From positions 6,904,501 to 6,968,500 of the forward strand of contig NZ_CP020700.1 in NCBI RefSeq assembly GCF_003932715.1: a stretch of DNA of 64,000 bases, in the 5' to 3' direction. This stretch comes from Streptomyces tsukubensis (lineage in GTDB: Bacteria > Actinomycetota > Actinomycetes > Streptomycetales > Streptomycetaceae). Under the pieces are notes generated by a model, which was not told the origin of the DNA, ran no database searches, and saw only the letters and a list, made by a program, of their open reading frames with translations. Positions 1 through 7,801 of this stretch are shown here, one piece after another. The number at the start of each line of letters is the position of its first letter. Positions within the stretch are counted from its first letter, which is position 1. A program made the position numbers and the translations under genes.

Positions 1-1
1 G

Positions 2-820
2 GTGGAGCTCACTCCGCGCAGCACCTCCGGCAGCCTGTGGCTGGTGGACGCCTGGGGCTGGCGCCCCGGCACGCCCGCGGTGAACCCGGTACCGCTCCCG
101 CGGCTGGACGTCAGCACGCAGACGGTCAAGGAAGGGGACTCCGGCACCCGTACCCACCAGGTGAACGTCCGGGCCACCGGCAAGGGCACCGGCGTGGTCA
201 AGCTCGGCGTTCTCGACCCGAAGACCTACGAGACCGCGGTCCGCACCGTGAAGGTGAAAGCCGGCGCCCCCGTGACCGTGCCGGTCACGGTCAACGGCAA
301 CACCCGCTTCTCCGAGGACATCCACTACGAAGTCACCGCCAAGGCCGTGCGCGGCGCGGCGGTCGGCGGCGCCTTCGGCGGCCTCCTCGTCGAGAACGAC
401 GACGCCGAGCCGGAGGTCAGCGTGGCTCCGGTCGCCGACTCGGTCACCGAGGGCGGGAAGCTCACCTGGAAGGTCCAGCTGTCCGCGCCCGCCGACAGCG
501 TTTTCTATGCCCGGTTCGTCTTCCTGCCGACGGGCGGCGGACCCGAGCTGTCCACGAAGGACGTCGACCCGCAGTGGCTGTCCGAACAGGGCCTGCTCCC
601 CGACCCGGAGCAGTCCATGTCGGAGGCCGCCCCCTGGATCTGGGTCACCATTCCCGCGGGTGAGACCAGCGTCGAGATGTCCGTGCCCACGATCACCGAC
701 GCGCTGACCGAGCCGGAGGAGTCGGTACGGATGCAGCTGGGCCGCTACCGGATGAACGACGGCACCTGGACGGACGGCCCGATCGTCACGGGCAAGGTCA
801 CGGACGCGCGGCAGCGCTGA
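2..820 (+). CDS. C-terminal part of a Calx-beta-like domain protein (5' end outside window)
   Basis: The frame is open from the window edge, so this is the last 272 residues of a longer protein. It contains two successive beta-sandwich-like segments. The first runs over about residues 35-130 and ends in a VENDD motif. The second runs over about residues 135-268 and has EPEVSVAP, VTEGG and the acidic TEPEES turn typical of Calx-beta repeats, which bind calcium in related secreted or surface proteins. No catalytic motif is visible here. In Streptomyces such repeats often follow a secreted protease or other extracellular domain, but that part is not in the window. A strong hairpin follows the stop. 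The domain call is moderately sure; the function of the whole protein is unknown. Confidence 0.6.
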   Translation: MELTPRSTSGSLWLVDAWGWRPGTPAVNPVPLPRLDVSTQTVKEGDSGTRTHQVNVRATGKGTGVVKLGVLDPKTYETAVRTVKVKAGAPVTVPVTVNGNTRFSEDIHYEVTAKAVRGAAVGGAFGGLLVENDDAEPEVSVAPVADSVTEGGKLTWKVQLSAPADSVFYARFVFLPTGGGPELSTKDVDPQWLSEQGLLPDPEQSMSEAAPWIWVTIPAGETSVEMSVPTITDALTEPEESVRMQLGRYRMNDGTWTDGPIVTGKVTDARQR

Positions 821-855
821 CACCTCAGGCCTGTGCCGTAGCGGCACCGCCCGGA

Positions 856-895
856 CCGATGGCACCGTCCCCCGCCCGGGGGCCGGTGCCATCGG
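856..895 (+). terminator. Hairpin terminator after the Calx-beta-like gene
   Basis: A 12-base arm (856-867, CCGATGGCACCG) is perfectly complementary to 884-895. C-rich and G-rich bases inside the loop can extend the stem. It lies 36 bases past the stop at 820, and the next gene starts at 977. There is no T tract, as is usual in Streptomyces. Confidence 0.7.
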
Positions 896-976
896 CATGA
901 GGAGCGGCCGTACCCCTCCCCAGCAGCGCGAATATCATGATGTCATCGCACCATTTGTGAAGGGACGGATCACCCC

Positions 977-1291
977 ATGGCGACCAGGAGCACCCCTCCC
1001 GTCGTACTCCTCCACGATGTCGACGCCGTCCGCGCCGACCTTGTCACCGCGCTGGAATCGGCCGATCCGTCGTTGCGGCCCGGGCTGGAGGAAGCGCTGC
1101 GCATCGCCGAACGCCACGGGGCGCTGACGGACGAGCAGCGGACGGGGGAGTGGGTACGGCGGACCCTGCGCGCCGCGGACACCGATCCGGCCGCCGACCA
1201 TGTCCGCGCCGTCAAGGCACTGCGCGAAGCCGTGCCCGGACTCGGTCTCATCGCCGCGAACGGCCTCGTCAAGGCGGCGGGGCGGAGCTGA
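977..1291 (+). CDS. Small protein with a ribosomal L7/L12 C-terminal-like tail
   Basis: This is a 104-residue protein. The start ATG at 977 is preceded by a GAAGGGACGG-type ribosome binding site. Residues about 1-75 are mostly helical and unrecognised. Residues about 79-101 (VKALREAVPGLGLIAANGLV) resemble the C-terminal domain of ribosomal protein L7/L12, whose signature is V-K-x-(I/V)-R-x-x-x-G-L-G-L-x-x-A-x-x-L-V. In L7/L12 that helix pair contacts translation factors. Streptomyces carry several short orphan proteins with this tail whose role is not established. The gene is transcribed alone and followed by a hairpin. The similarity call rests on pattern recognition only. Confidence 0.55.
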   Translation: MATRSTPPVVLLHDVDAVRADLVTALESADPSLRPGLEEALRIAERHGALTDEQRTGEWVRRTLRAADTDPAADHVRAVKALREAVPGLGLIAANGLVKAAGRS

Positions 1292-1311
1292 GGCACCCCG
1301 AGGGCCGTGAC

Positions 1312-1340
1312 CGCCGCCCGGCCCGGGCTTCCGGGCGGCG
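1312..1340 (+). terminator. Hairpin terminator after the L7/L12-tail protein
   Basis: CGCCGCCCGG (1312-1321) pairs perfectly with CCGGGCGGCG (1331-1340) around a 9-base loop, 20 bases past the stop at 1291. The remaining bases to 1522 hold no gene I can support and presumably carry the promoter of the next gene. Confidence 0.6.
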
Positions 1341-1522
1341 CCGGAAAACCGGTGGAGCCGTGCCGCCGCGCTCCGTTACCGTGCTGCCGCACCAGTCATC
1401 CAGGTAAGGACGTGCCGTTGTACACCGTGTGAGACCTCCCGAGCGCTGATCGGTCGCGCGTCGCGCCCTGCGTGCCGCGCTGCTTTTTGCTGCGGAATTC
1501 TCACTGAAACCGGTGTACCTCT

Positions 1523-2071
1523 GTGCTCACCCATTGGGCCGTCGTGCCCACCTGCCTGCCGCTCGTCCGCCGCCGCTGCCACGTCTGCGCCTCCGAGCGC
1601 TTCCGGGCCGACGGCAAATTTCGCGTCAACGCCAACCACAAGCTCCTCGACGCCTGGCTCCTCGTGCTCTGCACCAGGTGCGGGGAGACCGCGAAACTCA
1701 CGGTCCTGGAGCGGAAGAACGTCCGCTCCGTCCCGCCCGAGCTGCTGGACCGGCTCCACGCCAACGACCTCGGTCTGACGGCCGAACTGCTCCGGGATCC
1801 GGTCCTCCAGCGCCGTAACCGCATCGCCCTCGACTGGGACCGTGCCTGGCGCCTCGACACCGGCGGATCGGCACACCTGGACCGCGAGGTGATCGACGTC
1901 TCGGTCCGCTTCGCGGCCCGGATCCCGGTCCGGCCGGTGCGGCTGATCGCCGAAGGCTGCGGGCTGCCGCGGGCCGAGGTCGAGAGACTGATCACGGAAG
2001 GGAAAGCCGTTTCGTCGGTCCGGCTGACCGGCAAACGCTCCGGCGACTTCACCTTCCTGCTCAAACGCTGA
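1523..2071 (+). CDS. DUF1062 family zinc-finger-like protein
   Basis: This 182-residue protein starts at a GTG. It matches the DUF1062 family: a CxxC pair near residue 20 (RCHVCASERF), the family hallmark FRVNANHKLLDAWLL, then a second CxxC (CTRCGE). The four cysteines form a probable zinc site. The C-terminal part (about residues 115-182) is a helical segment with a mixture of hydrophobic and acidic residues. The function of DUF1062 proteins is not known. Length is normal for the family. The gene stands alone and is convergent with the TIGR04222 genes, with a strong shared hairpin between them. Confidence 0.85.
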   Translation: MLTHWAVVPTCLPLVRRRCHVCASERFRADGKFRVNANHKLLDAWLLVLCTRCGETAKLTVLERKNVRSVPPELLDRLHANDLGLTAELLRDPVLQRRNRIALDWDRAWRLDTGGSAHLDREVIDVSVRFAARIPVRPVRLIAEGCGLPRAEVERLITEGKAVSSVRLTGKRSGDFTFLLKR

Positions 2072-2085
2072 GCCCTGACCCGGGG

Positions 2086-2124
2086 CCGGGGCCTGTCCGG
2101 CACGATCCGCCGGACAGGCCCCGG
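2086..2124. terminator. Bidirectional hairpin terminator between convergent genes
   Basis: A perfect 16-base-pair stem: CCGGGGCCTGTCCGGC at 2086-2101 pairs with 2109-2124 around a 7-base loop. It lies between the convergent DUF1062 gene (ends 2071) and the TIGR04222 gene (ends 2129), so it can serve both. Confidence 0.85.
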
Positions 2125-2128
2125 CCGT

Positions 2129-2971
2129 TCAGTCGCCGCCGCACGAGTACGCACCGGCATCATCGGCCCAGCTGCTCCCACCGTCCCCGGGAGCGCCGCG
2201 TTCCGCCGAGGGCGAGCCGCCCGGCCGGCGCGGGCTCGGTGGCGTCGGCCGGTACGCCCCCTTGTCCACCGCGGCACGGACGGGGTACGGCGGGCCCTCG
2301 CCCAGAGCGTCGGCCACCCGCTGCTCGCAGTACCGGTTGAAGCTCCGCCAGCGCCGGGAGAATTCGCTCGGCCACGCCGCGGCACAGAGCGACAGCACCG
2401 CCCAGATGGGAAACCACAGCAGGATCCACCAGCCGGGATCATTGCCCAGCGGCGGGAACGGCGTCTGTGAAACCACCCCGTGCAGGTTGATACCCACGCT
2501 CAGCACAAACGCGGCGGAGAGCGCGATCGCCCGGGTGCGTTCTGCATAGCGGCGCACATCCGGCACGTGCGATTCCAGTCGGTTCCGGTACGGGGCGAAA
2601 TCGTCGTCGTCCAGGAACTCGTAGAGCCGAGCGCCCTCCGCGTCCCGCCGCCGGATGCCCTCGAAGAGCGCGGACAGCACCGGATCGGCCGGTTCCGGAG
2701 CGTCAGGTACGGCGGTGAGCACGCCCTCCTCCGAAACCTCCACCGCCCCCCGCAGATACAGCAGGTACACGGCCGTCCGCGCGGTCTGCCGCTCGTCACC
2801 CACCTGTCGGGCCGCCTCCACCGGCCCGATGCCCTCCCGCCTGATCCGGCGGATGGTGGCACGGTCGGCGCGCCCCCTGGCCCGGCTCCAGACGCCCAGC
2901 GCGATGTTGACCGCGACAAAGCCCAGCAGCCACCAGACCGCGAAGAACCTCTCGTCGATCACCCAGCCCAT
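2129..2971 (-). CDS. TIGR04222 domain membrane protein (downstream paralogue)
   Basis: A 280-residue protein starting MGWVIDERFF. A first membrane segment lies at about residues 8-28. A cytoplasmic helical region follows, with the family signature RRIRREGIGPVEAARQVG and a TAVYLL helix. Two more membrane segments lie at about 150-200, followed by RRWRSFNRYCEQR. The tail is proline-rich and ends in a short Cys/Gly motif (SCGGD), as in TIGR04222 proteins. The function of the family is unknown. I chose the ATG at 2971 because it aligns with the start of the neighbouring paralogue; the open frame further upstream is arginine-rich shadow sequence. It lies 46 bases downstream of its paralogue and is probably cotranscribed with it. 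Confidence 0.85.
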   Translation of the reverse strand: MGWVIDERFFAVWWLLGFVAVNIALGVWSRARGRADRATIRRIRREGIGPVEAARQVGDERQTARTAVYLLYLRGAVEVSEEGVLTAVPDAPEPADPVLSALFEGIRRRDAEGARLYEFLDDDDFAPYRNRLESHVPDVRRYAERTRAIALSAAFVLSVGINLHGVVSQTPFPPLGNDPGWWILLWFPIWAVLSLCAAAWPSEFSRRWRSFNRYCEQRVADALGEGPPYPVRAAVDKGAYRPTPPSPRRPGGSPSAERGAPGDGGSSWADDAGAYSCGGD

Positions 2972-3017
2972 CGCGTTGTCCCCCTCACTCCCGACCGGCG
3001 TCCGGGCGTCCGCGGCA

Positions 3018-3878
3018 TCAGTCGCCGCCCCCGCAGCCACCGCCCCCGCAGGTGTCCGCGCCGATCTCGTCGGCCCAGCCGCCCCCACCGGATTCCCGGG
3101 TCCGCGGCTTCGGCCGGGCCGGCTTCCGCTCCCGCCGCGGCCGGGGCGGGGTCGGCCGGAACGCCTTCTTCCCCAGCGCCTTCCGGGTCCGGGACGGAAG
3201 TCCTTCCAGTACGGCGTCGGCCTCTCGCCGGCAGTAGCGGTTGAAGCTCCGCCAGCGCCGGGTGTTCTCGTCCGGCCACGCCAGCGTGCAGAGCCAGAGC
3301 AGACCCCAGATCGGCCACCACAACACGACCCACAGCGCGGGGTCCCCGCCGAGGAAGGGGAGGCGCACCCCGGCACCCAGACCGTGCGCGGTCATACCGA
3401 AACTGATACCGCACGCGGCGAAGGCGACGACGGTCCGACCGGGCTCCGCATACCGCCGCACATCCGGGACGCGCGATTCCAGCCGGTCCCGGTACGTCGC
3501 GAAGCCGTCCACGTCCAGGATCTCGTACAGCCGAGCCCCCCTGGCGCCCTGCCGCCGGATGCCTTCGAAGAGCGCGGACAGCACCGGGTCGGCCGGTTCC
3601 GGAACATCGGGTACGGCCCTGACCACGCCCCCGTCCGAAACCTCCACCGCCCCCTGTTGTACGAGGAGCCCCACGGCGGTCCGCGCGGCCTTCCGCTCCT
3701 GGCCCACCTGCCACGCCGCCTCCACCGGCCCGATGCCCTCGCGCCTGATGCGCCGGATGGTCATCCGGTCGCCCCACCCCCGGATCAGGCACCAAAGGCC
3801 CAGCCCCGCATTGACCGCCGCAAACCCCACCAGCCACCAGACCGCAAAACGCCCCTCATCGGTCACCCACCCCATCAC
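3018..3878 (-). CDS. TIGR04222 domain membrane protein (upstream paralogue)
   Basis: A 286-residue paralogue of the next gene, with the same order of parts: N-terminal membrane segment, TIRRIRREGIGPVEAA signature, ADPVLSALFEGIRR, two central membrane segments rich in tryptophan, RRWRSFNRYC, a basic Pro/Arg/Lys linker, and a glycine-cysteine tail (TCGGGGCGGGD). The tail is typical of TIGR04222 proteins and may be a processing or metal/thiol site, but this is not established. There are two consecutive ATG codons (3878 and 3875); the second aligns with the paralogue's start. Function is unknown. The pair is a local tandem duplication. Confidence 0.85.
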   Translation of the reverse strand: MMGWVTDEGRFAVWWLVGFAAVNAGLGLWCLIRGWGDRMTIRRIRREGIGPVEAAWQVGQERKAARTAVGLLVQQGAVEVSDGGVVRAVPDVPEPADPVLSALFEGIRRQGARGARLYEILDVDGFATYRDRLESRVPDVRRYAEPGRTVVAFAACGISFGMTAHGLGAGVRLPFLGGDPALWVVLWWPIWGLLWLCTLAWPDENTRRWRSFNRYCRREADAVLEGLPSRTRKALGKKAFRPTPPRPRRERKPARPKPRTRESGGGGWADEIGADTCGGGGCGGGD

Positions 3879-4113
3879 TGCGCCCCCGCTCTCGACTGGC
3901 GGCTATGTGCCCCGTACGGGACCGTCTCATGCCGCGTTGTGACACCGGGCTTCCCATGCCCGGGAGGCGCTGATTCTCGGCCGTCCCGGGCCCGGACGGG
4001 TGGGAACGGCAGTTTCCCTGGCGAGTGGCGAGGCGCCTTCCCTAGGCTGCCTCGGCATAGAGGGGCGGTCATCGGGGCCCGGCCCTGTGGTGATGGGTGC
4101 GGAGGAATGGCCG

Positions 4114-4440
4114 ATGGACCGCAACAGCGGGTACGGCAAGTTGGTGCGGGACCGGATTCCGCAGATCATCCGTGAGGACGGGGCCGTGCCGGTCACCTGT
4201 ACCGCGGGTCCGGAGGAGTACCGCGACCGGTTGCGGGACAAGCTTGGCGAGGAGGTCGCCGAGTTCCTGGAGGCCGACGATGCCAAGGCGCCGGAGGAAC
4301 TCGCGGACATCCTGGAAGTCGTGCACGCGCTCGCCGCGGACCTGGGGATCGACGCGGATCAACTGAAGAAGATCCGTGAGGTCAAGGCGAGTGAGCGCGG
4401 CGGCTTCACCGAGCGGATCATCTGGTTCGGCAACCGCTGA
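4114..4440 (+). CDS. MazG-like all-alpha NTP pyrophosphatase (COG4997 type)
   Basis: A 108-residue protein. I chose the ATG at 4114 because GGAGGA lies 7 bases upstream and the family start motif YGKLVRDRIP follows at once; longer open frame upstream is not needed. The motif EKLxEEVAEFLEA...EELADILEV (here KLGEEVAEFLEADD and EELADILEV) carries the acidic residues that bind Mg2+ in all-alpha NTP-PPases. The C-terminal RGGFTERI motif is also typical. These are thought to be house-cleaning enzymes that hydrolyse non-canonical NTPs; the substrate cannot be told from sequence. It is convergent with the EEP-methyltransferase gene, separated by 21 bases. Confidence 0.85.
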   Translation: MDRNSGYGKLVRDRIPQIIREDGAVPVTCTAGPEEYRDRLRDKLGEEVAEFLEADDAKAPEELADILEVVHALAADLGIDADQLKKIREVKASERGGFTERIIWFGNR

Positions 4441-4461
4441 CAGCTCGGTTGCCCGGCCGCC

Positions 4462-5799
4462 CTAGGCGGTCGGCTTGGTCAGGACGGCATGGCATCCCCC
4501 GGGCAGCGGGAGCACCGGGACTCCCCGGGCGGGCACGAGTCCGGCCTGGCGGGCGATGGCGGTGATCTCGCAGGGGGCGATGCCGCGCTGGAAGGTTCCC
4601 TTGGACCGGCTGGACCAGAACCCGTCGTGGTGGACGCTCCAGTTGCCGTCGGCGGCGGCCTTGGCGATCTCCTCCGGGGAGCGGGTGACGACCACGACGT
4701 AACCGCCTGGGCGGGCGAAGGAGGCCGCGTCTTTGAGGGCCTGGATCCGCTGCCAGGGATCGGGCAGGACGTTGAGCACGAACACCGAGGTGACCAGGTC
4801 GAATCCGGTCTGCCGGGGGCGGGGCCAGCCGAAGCCGTCGTGCGGATCGAAGCCCTCGGCCCTCAGGCCCGCCGAACGATAGTGGGCGATGTCGGTGCCT
4901 CGGCCGCAGCCGTGGTCCAGGACGCTGCCGATGCCGAGTGGGCCGGTCAGATGTTCCGTCACCTCGCGGGAGGCCGGAGAGGGCGCCTGGCGGCTCATCG
5001 CCGTCTTATGAGGCTGATGTTCGTGCTGGGTCCGGACGGCGGGGGTACTGCCGTTCAGCTCGCTGAGTGCGAAGAGTACGTCGTCCGGCTCGGCAGGCCG
5101 CATGGAGAGAGGGAGGTCGATCAGCAGCGCGGAGTGGTCGGTGAACGCAGTTGGACCGCTTCGCACCGAGGAATCCGCAGTGATGGCGGTCACCGGTGTC
5201 AGATGGCTGCTGAGCAGGGCGAGATCACAGCGGAAACGGCTGGGTTTGCCGTGGGAGACCCGCTCGAAGGTGAAGACGGGCGCGTCGTCGGCGGTGGTGT
5301 CGGTCAGATCGGCGATCCGAGTCAACTGCTGCAGAGCCTGTCGTTCCGCTTTGGTGGTGAAGGCGCTGATCTCTTTGCCGAACAGGCCGTCTTCGGGGCG
5401 GGGCGCGAGATTGAAGTCCCCGCAGACCAGCAGAGGGCGGCCCTTCTCGGCGGCGGCCAGCGCGGCGAGTTCGACCAGCTGGGCGACCCGGAGGGAACCG
5501 GCTCCGGCGTCGAGATGTACCTGGAGGACCAGAAGCCACTCCAGCTCGATTCGTTGAACCCATGGGGTCGGTGCGGACACGGTCGGCGGGGCGAGGTCCT
5601 CGCTGACCCAGACAGCCAGATACCCGTCTCCGCCGGCGCATTGGAAGCCTCCCAAGGTTGGTGGCGTCCGGTCGGCGGGCTTGAACGGCTCCTGCGCAAG
5701 CAGAATCTGCACACCGCGCTCACGGAGCCAGGCGGCGAGCCGCGAGCGGGCGCCGGTGGCACCCAGACGCTTGTTGAGGTTGACCGAGGCCAGCAGCAC
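4462..5799 (-). CDS. Endonuclease/exonuclease/phosphatase - SAM methyltransferase fusion
   Basis: A 445-residue two-domain protein. Residues about 1-230 form an endonuclease/exonuclease/phosphatase (EEP) fold. Visible active-site residues are N7, E37 (LLAQE), H96 (LQVH), D128 and N130 (CGDFN), D192 and D221-H222 (TDHSALL). After a linker of about 45 residues, residues about 280-445 form a Rossmann methyltransferase. Its SAM motif is VLDHGCGRGTD (293-303), followed by GFDPH and FVLNVLPDPWQR. The methyltransferase half resembles the family annotated as DNA phosphorothioation-associated methyltransferase (TIGR04096-like). The GTG start at 5799 has GGAGGAG 4 bases upstream. It is the second gene after the LysR-like regulator, with a gap of 22 bases. 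Substrate is unknown; the fusion itself is unusual. Confidence 0.8.
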   Translation of the reverse strand: MLLASVNLNKRLGATGARSRLAAWLRERGVQILLAQEPFKPADRTPPTLGGFQCAGGDGYLAVWVSEDLAPPTVSAPTPWVQRIELEWLLVLQVHLDAGAGSLRVAQLVELAALAAAEKGRPLLVCGDFNLAPRPEDGLFGKEISAFTTKAERQALQQLTRIADLTDTTADDAPVFTFERVSHGKPSRFRCDLALLSSHLTPVTAITADSSVRSGPTAFTDHSALLIDLPLSMRPAEPDDVLFALSELNGSTPAVRTQHEHQPHKTAMSRQAPSPASREVTEHLTGPLGIGSVLDHGCGRGTDIAHYRSAGLRAEGFDPHDGFGWPRPRQTGFDLVTSVFVLNVLPDPWQRIQALKDAASFARPGGYVVVVTRSPEEIAKAAADGNWSVHHDGFWSSRSKGTFQRGIAPCEITAIARQAGLVPARGVPVLPLPGGCHAVLTKPTA

Positions 5800-5821
5800 A
5801 GGGCTCCTCCGGAGCAGGGAG

Positions 5822-6892
5822 TCACAGGGGCAGGGGCCTGCCGGAAGCGGCCTCGTCGCGGAATGCCTCCCACAGAATGTTCAGTGGATGAGAGGCATCA
5901 TAGGTTTCGCGTTCTCCCTTGCGGGCGAAGACGCCGGAGACCAGCTGCAACATGGGGTCGAAGTCGTCGGCGAAGTCGATGAGCCGGAAGTCGTCGCTGG
6001 TGGGGAGGCGCCCGTCGACGGCGGCCTCGCCGAGGGAGCGGGCACACAGCATGCATCCGTAGGTCATACCGGACCGCAGCAGGGCGAGTCCGTAGTAGAT
6101 GTCGTCGATCTCGGCGGCGATCCGGAGCCGCGAGCGGAAGTCGGGCCCGTACCAACGCTCGACGAAGTCGGTGATCACCCCGCGTGAGGGGACCACCAGC
6201 GGCAGGCTCCGCAGCCGTTCGAAACCGACGGACCTGGTGGCGAGTTCGCGCACCGGCAGGTTCGTCAGCAGGGCCAGGCCCTCGCGATGCCACTCCAGGA
6301 AGTCGTACTCGGAGGTGACCCGCTCGGCGGCGGCGTCGGCCGCGAGTCCGCCGCACAGCAGATCCACCTGGTTGGAGTCCAGTCGCTGCCAGAAGTCACG
6401 GGTCCGGACATGGACGACCTTCAGTTCCACCTCCCGCTCCAGTAGCTGCGGGGCCACCTGCTCCCACACCCGCCCCAGAAAGCCGAGGGTGAACTCCGTG
6501 GTCCCTACCGTCAGCGTCGAACCGAGGCGGCGACGCGAGTCCGCGATGCCCTGTAACCAGTAGGCGAAGGTCGCCTTCGCCCGCTCGACGACCTCCAGTC
6601 CGGTCGGAGTGAAAAGGAAGTCCCGGCCCCGGCCCTGCTTGACCACCAGCAACTCTCCTGTCAACGACTGAAAGTTGCGGTTGAGGATGTCGAGCTGCTT
6701 CTGCACGCTGGACTGTTCGCGGCCCAGGACCTTGGCCGCCGCCAGCGCTGTTCTCGACTCCCGGACGATGATCAGCGTCCGCAACTGATCCCAGGTGAGG
6801 TCCAGAAGGTCCGGAGAACACGAGATCAGATCGGCCCGGAACCCCTCCGGCCCCGGAACCCTCAACGGCCCGGAAGGCAACGACGGCGCCAT
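5822..6892 (-). CDS. LysR-like transcriptional regulator with a TTA codon
   Basis: A 356-residue protein. A winged-helix region lies at about residues 30-95 (LTWDQLRTLIIVRESRTALAAA, split over helices, then EQSSVQKQLDILN). A periplasmic-binding-like effector domain follows from about residue 120. The helix-turn-helix is LysR-like but diverged, so a distant LysR subgroup is likely. The ATG at 6892 has GGAGG 4 bases upstream; a TTG three bases earlier is possible. Codon 113 (6556-6554) is TTA, the rare leucine codon read by the bldA tRNA, so translation may depend on developmental stage. It is cotranscribed with the EEP-methyltransferase and divergent from the HIT/cysteine desulfurase operon, which it probably regulates. 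Confidence 0.75.
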   Translation of the reverse strand: MAPSLPSGPLRVPGPEGFRADLISCSPDLLDLTWDQLRTLIIVRESRTALAAAKVLGREQSSVQKQLDILNRNFQSLTGELLVVKQGRGRDFLFTPTGLEVVERAKATFAYWLQGIADSRRRLGSTLTVGTTEFTLGFLGRVWEQVAPQLLEREVELKVVHVRTRDFWQRLDSNQVDLLCGGLAADAAAERVTSEYDFLEWHREGLALLTNLPVRELATRSVGFERLRSLPLVVPSRGVITDFVERWYGPDFRSRLRIAAEIDDIYYGLALLRSGMTYGCMLCARSLGEAAVDGRLPTSDDFRLIDFADDFDPMLQLVSGVFARKGERETYDASHPLNILWEAFRDEAASGRPLPL

Positions 6893-6989
6893 CAAGCCTC
6901 CTCTCCGACGCGGCTTCGCTCAGCTCGTATTGTCCGTACGGTCAGCAGAACTGAACCTCTCCGCATCTCATCCCGAGAAAACCTGCAAA

Positions 6990-7024
6990 TGTCCAATCGG
7001 ACAGGAGGATATCGAAGGATATTC
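6990..7024. promoter_or_regulatory. Candidate operator in the divergent LysR/HIT intergenic region
   Basis: The dyad TGTCC-AATC-GGACA lies at 6990-7003. It is followed by a direct repeat of AGGATAT with a 10-base period (7006-7012 and 7016-7022). This stretch is unusually AT-rich for the window and lies in the 265 bases between the divergent LysR-like and HIT genes. LysR proteins normally bind such spaced dyads. The assignment is inference from position and symmetry. Confidence 0.45.
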
Positions 7025-7157
7025 GGGGGAACATTTCAGCAGCCGCCTTCGATTCGAAAGGTGAGGGGTGTGGCGCGGTCCGAGCCCGGGGTGAGCCGTG
7101 CTCCCAGCCGAGTCGGCGGCCCGAGTTCTCCACCGACCTGATTCAGAGGTGACCGTG

Positions 7158-7778
7158 ATGGACTGCCAGTTCTGCACCGAGTTCGCCGCGCGCGAGAACA
7201 CGACCCTGATCATCACCGAGACCGCCGGCGGCTGGGTACTTCTGCCGACCATCGGAGCCTTCACCCCGGGCTACTGCCTGTTCATGCCGTTGCAGCACCT
7301 GGACGCCGCCGCCGATGCCGGCTCCGCCTGCCTCAGGCAGGTCGCTGAAGAGACCGAGGCCATGCGCACACTGGTCCAGGCCCGCTACGGGCCGACCATC
7401 GTCGCCGAACACGGCCCACGTGCATGCGACTCGGGTGCATCCTGCTGCAGCCACTGCCACCTGCACCTGATTCCTGTTCCCGAGCCGGACGCGATTACTG
7501 CCGCCTACGAGACGACCGGCGGGCCGGGCCTGCGGCTCCCTTCCCTGACCGGCCTTGCGGGAGTGGTGGACGGTTCCTACCTCTACCTCTCCCCGCGGCC
7601 CGGCGAGCACTACTACTGGCCCTCGGCGGGCTTCGCCCGGCAATTCGTCCGCCGGGTGTGTGCGGACCAGCTCGGTATCGGCGAATTCTACGACTGGCGC
7701 GATCATCCTTTCACCGCCCACCGCCGGCGCACCTTCGCCGAGCTGACCACCGACTTGCACCTCGCGGACGCTGCCTGA
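7158..7778 (+). CDS. HIT-like nucleotide-binding protein with zinc cysteines
   Basis: A 206-residue protein. A CxxC pair (C3, C6) at the extreme N terminus and a cluster SCCSHCHLHLIPVP (residues 95-108) give the HIT triad H99-x-H101-x-H103. Zinc-binding HIT proteins have the same N-terminal CxxC. HIT enzymes hydrolyse or transfer nucleoside monophosphates. The protein is longer than a minimal HIT protein (about 110-150) and has an extra C-terminal part (about 135-206) with a Tyr-rich LYLSPRPGEHYYWPS segment, so it is more like the long HIT-like or galactose-1-phosphate uridylyltransferase-like branch. The ATG at 7158 has AGAGGTGA upstream; a GTG three bases earlier is possible. It is the first gene of a three-gene operon. 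Confidence 0.75.
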   Translation: MDCQFCTEFAARENTTLIITETAGGWVLLPTIGAFTPGYCLFMPLQHLDAAADAGSACLRQVAEETEAMRTLVQARYGPTIVAEHGPRACDSGASCCSHCHLHLIPVPEPDAITAAYETTGGPGLRLPSLTGLAGVVDGSYLYLSPRPGEHYYWPSAGFARQFVRRVCADQLGIGEFYDWRDHPFTAHRRRTFAELTTDLHLADAA

Positions 7779-7801
7779 GCAGAGAGAAGGGGAACAGTGT
7801 G

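Noticed and set aside
4000..4113. Earlier start for the MazG-like gene
   Set aside because: The extra 38 residues are not family-like, and GGAGGA sits at the right distance from ATG 4114.
2655..4175. Open frame across both TIGR04222 genes on the plus strand
   Set aside because: Antisense shadow rich in Pro, Arg and Ser; the minus-strand genes have family signatures.
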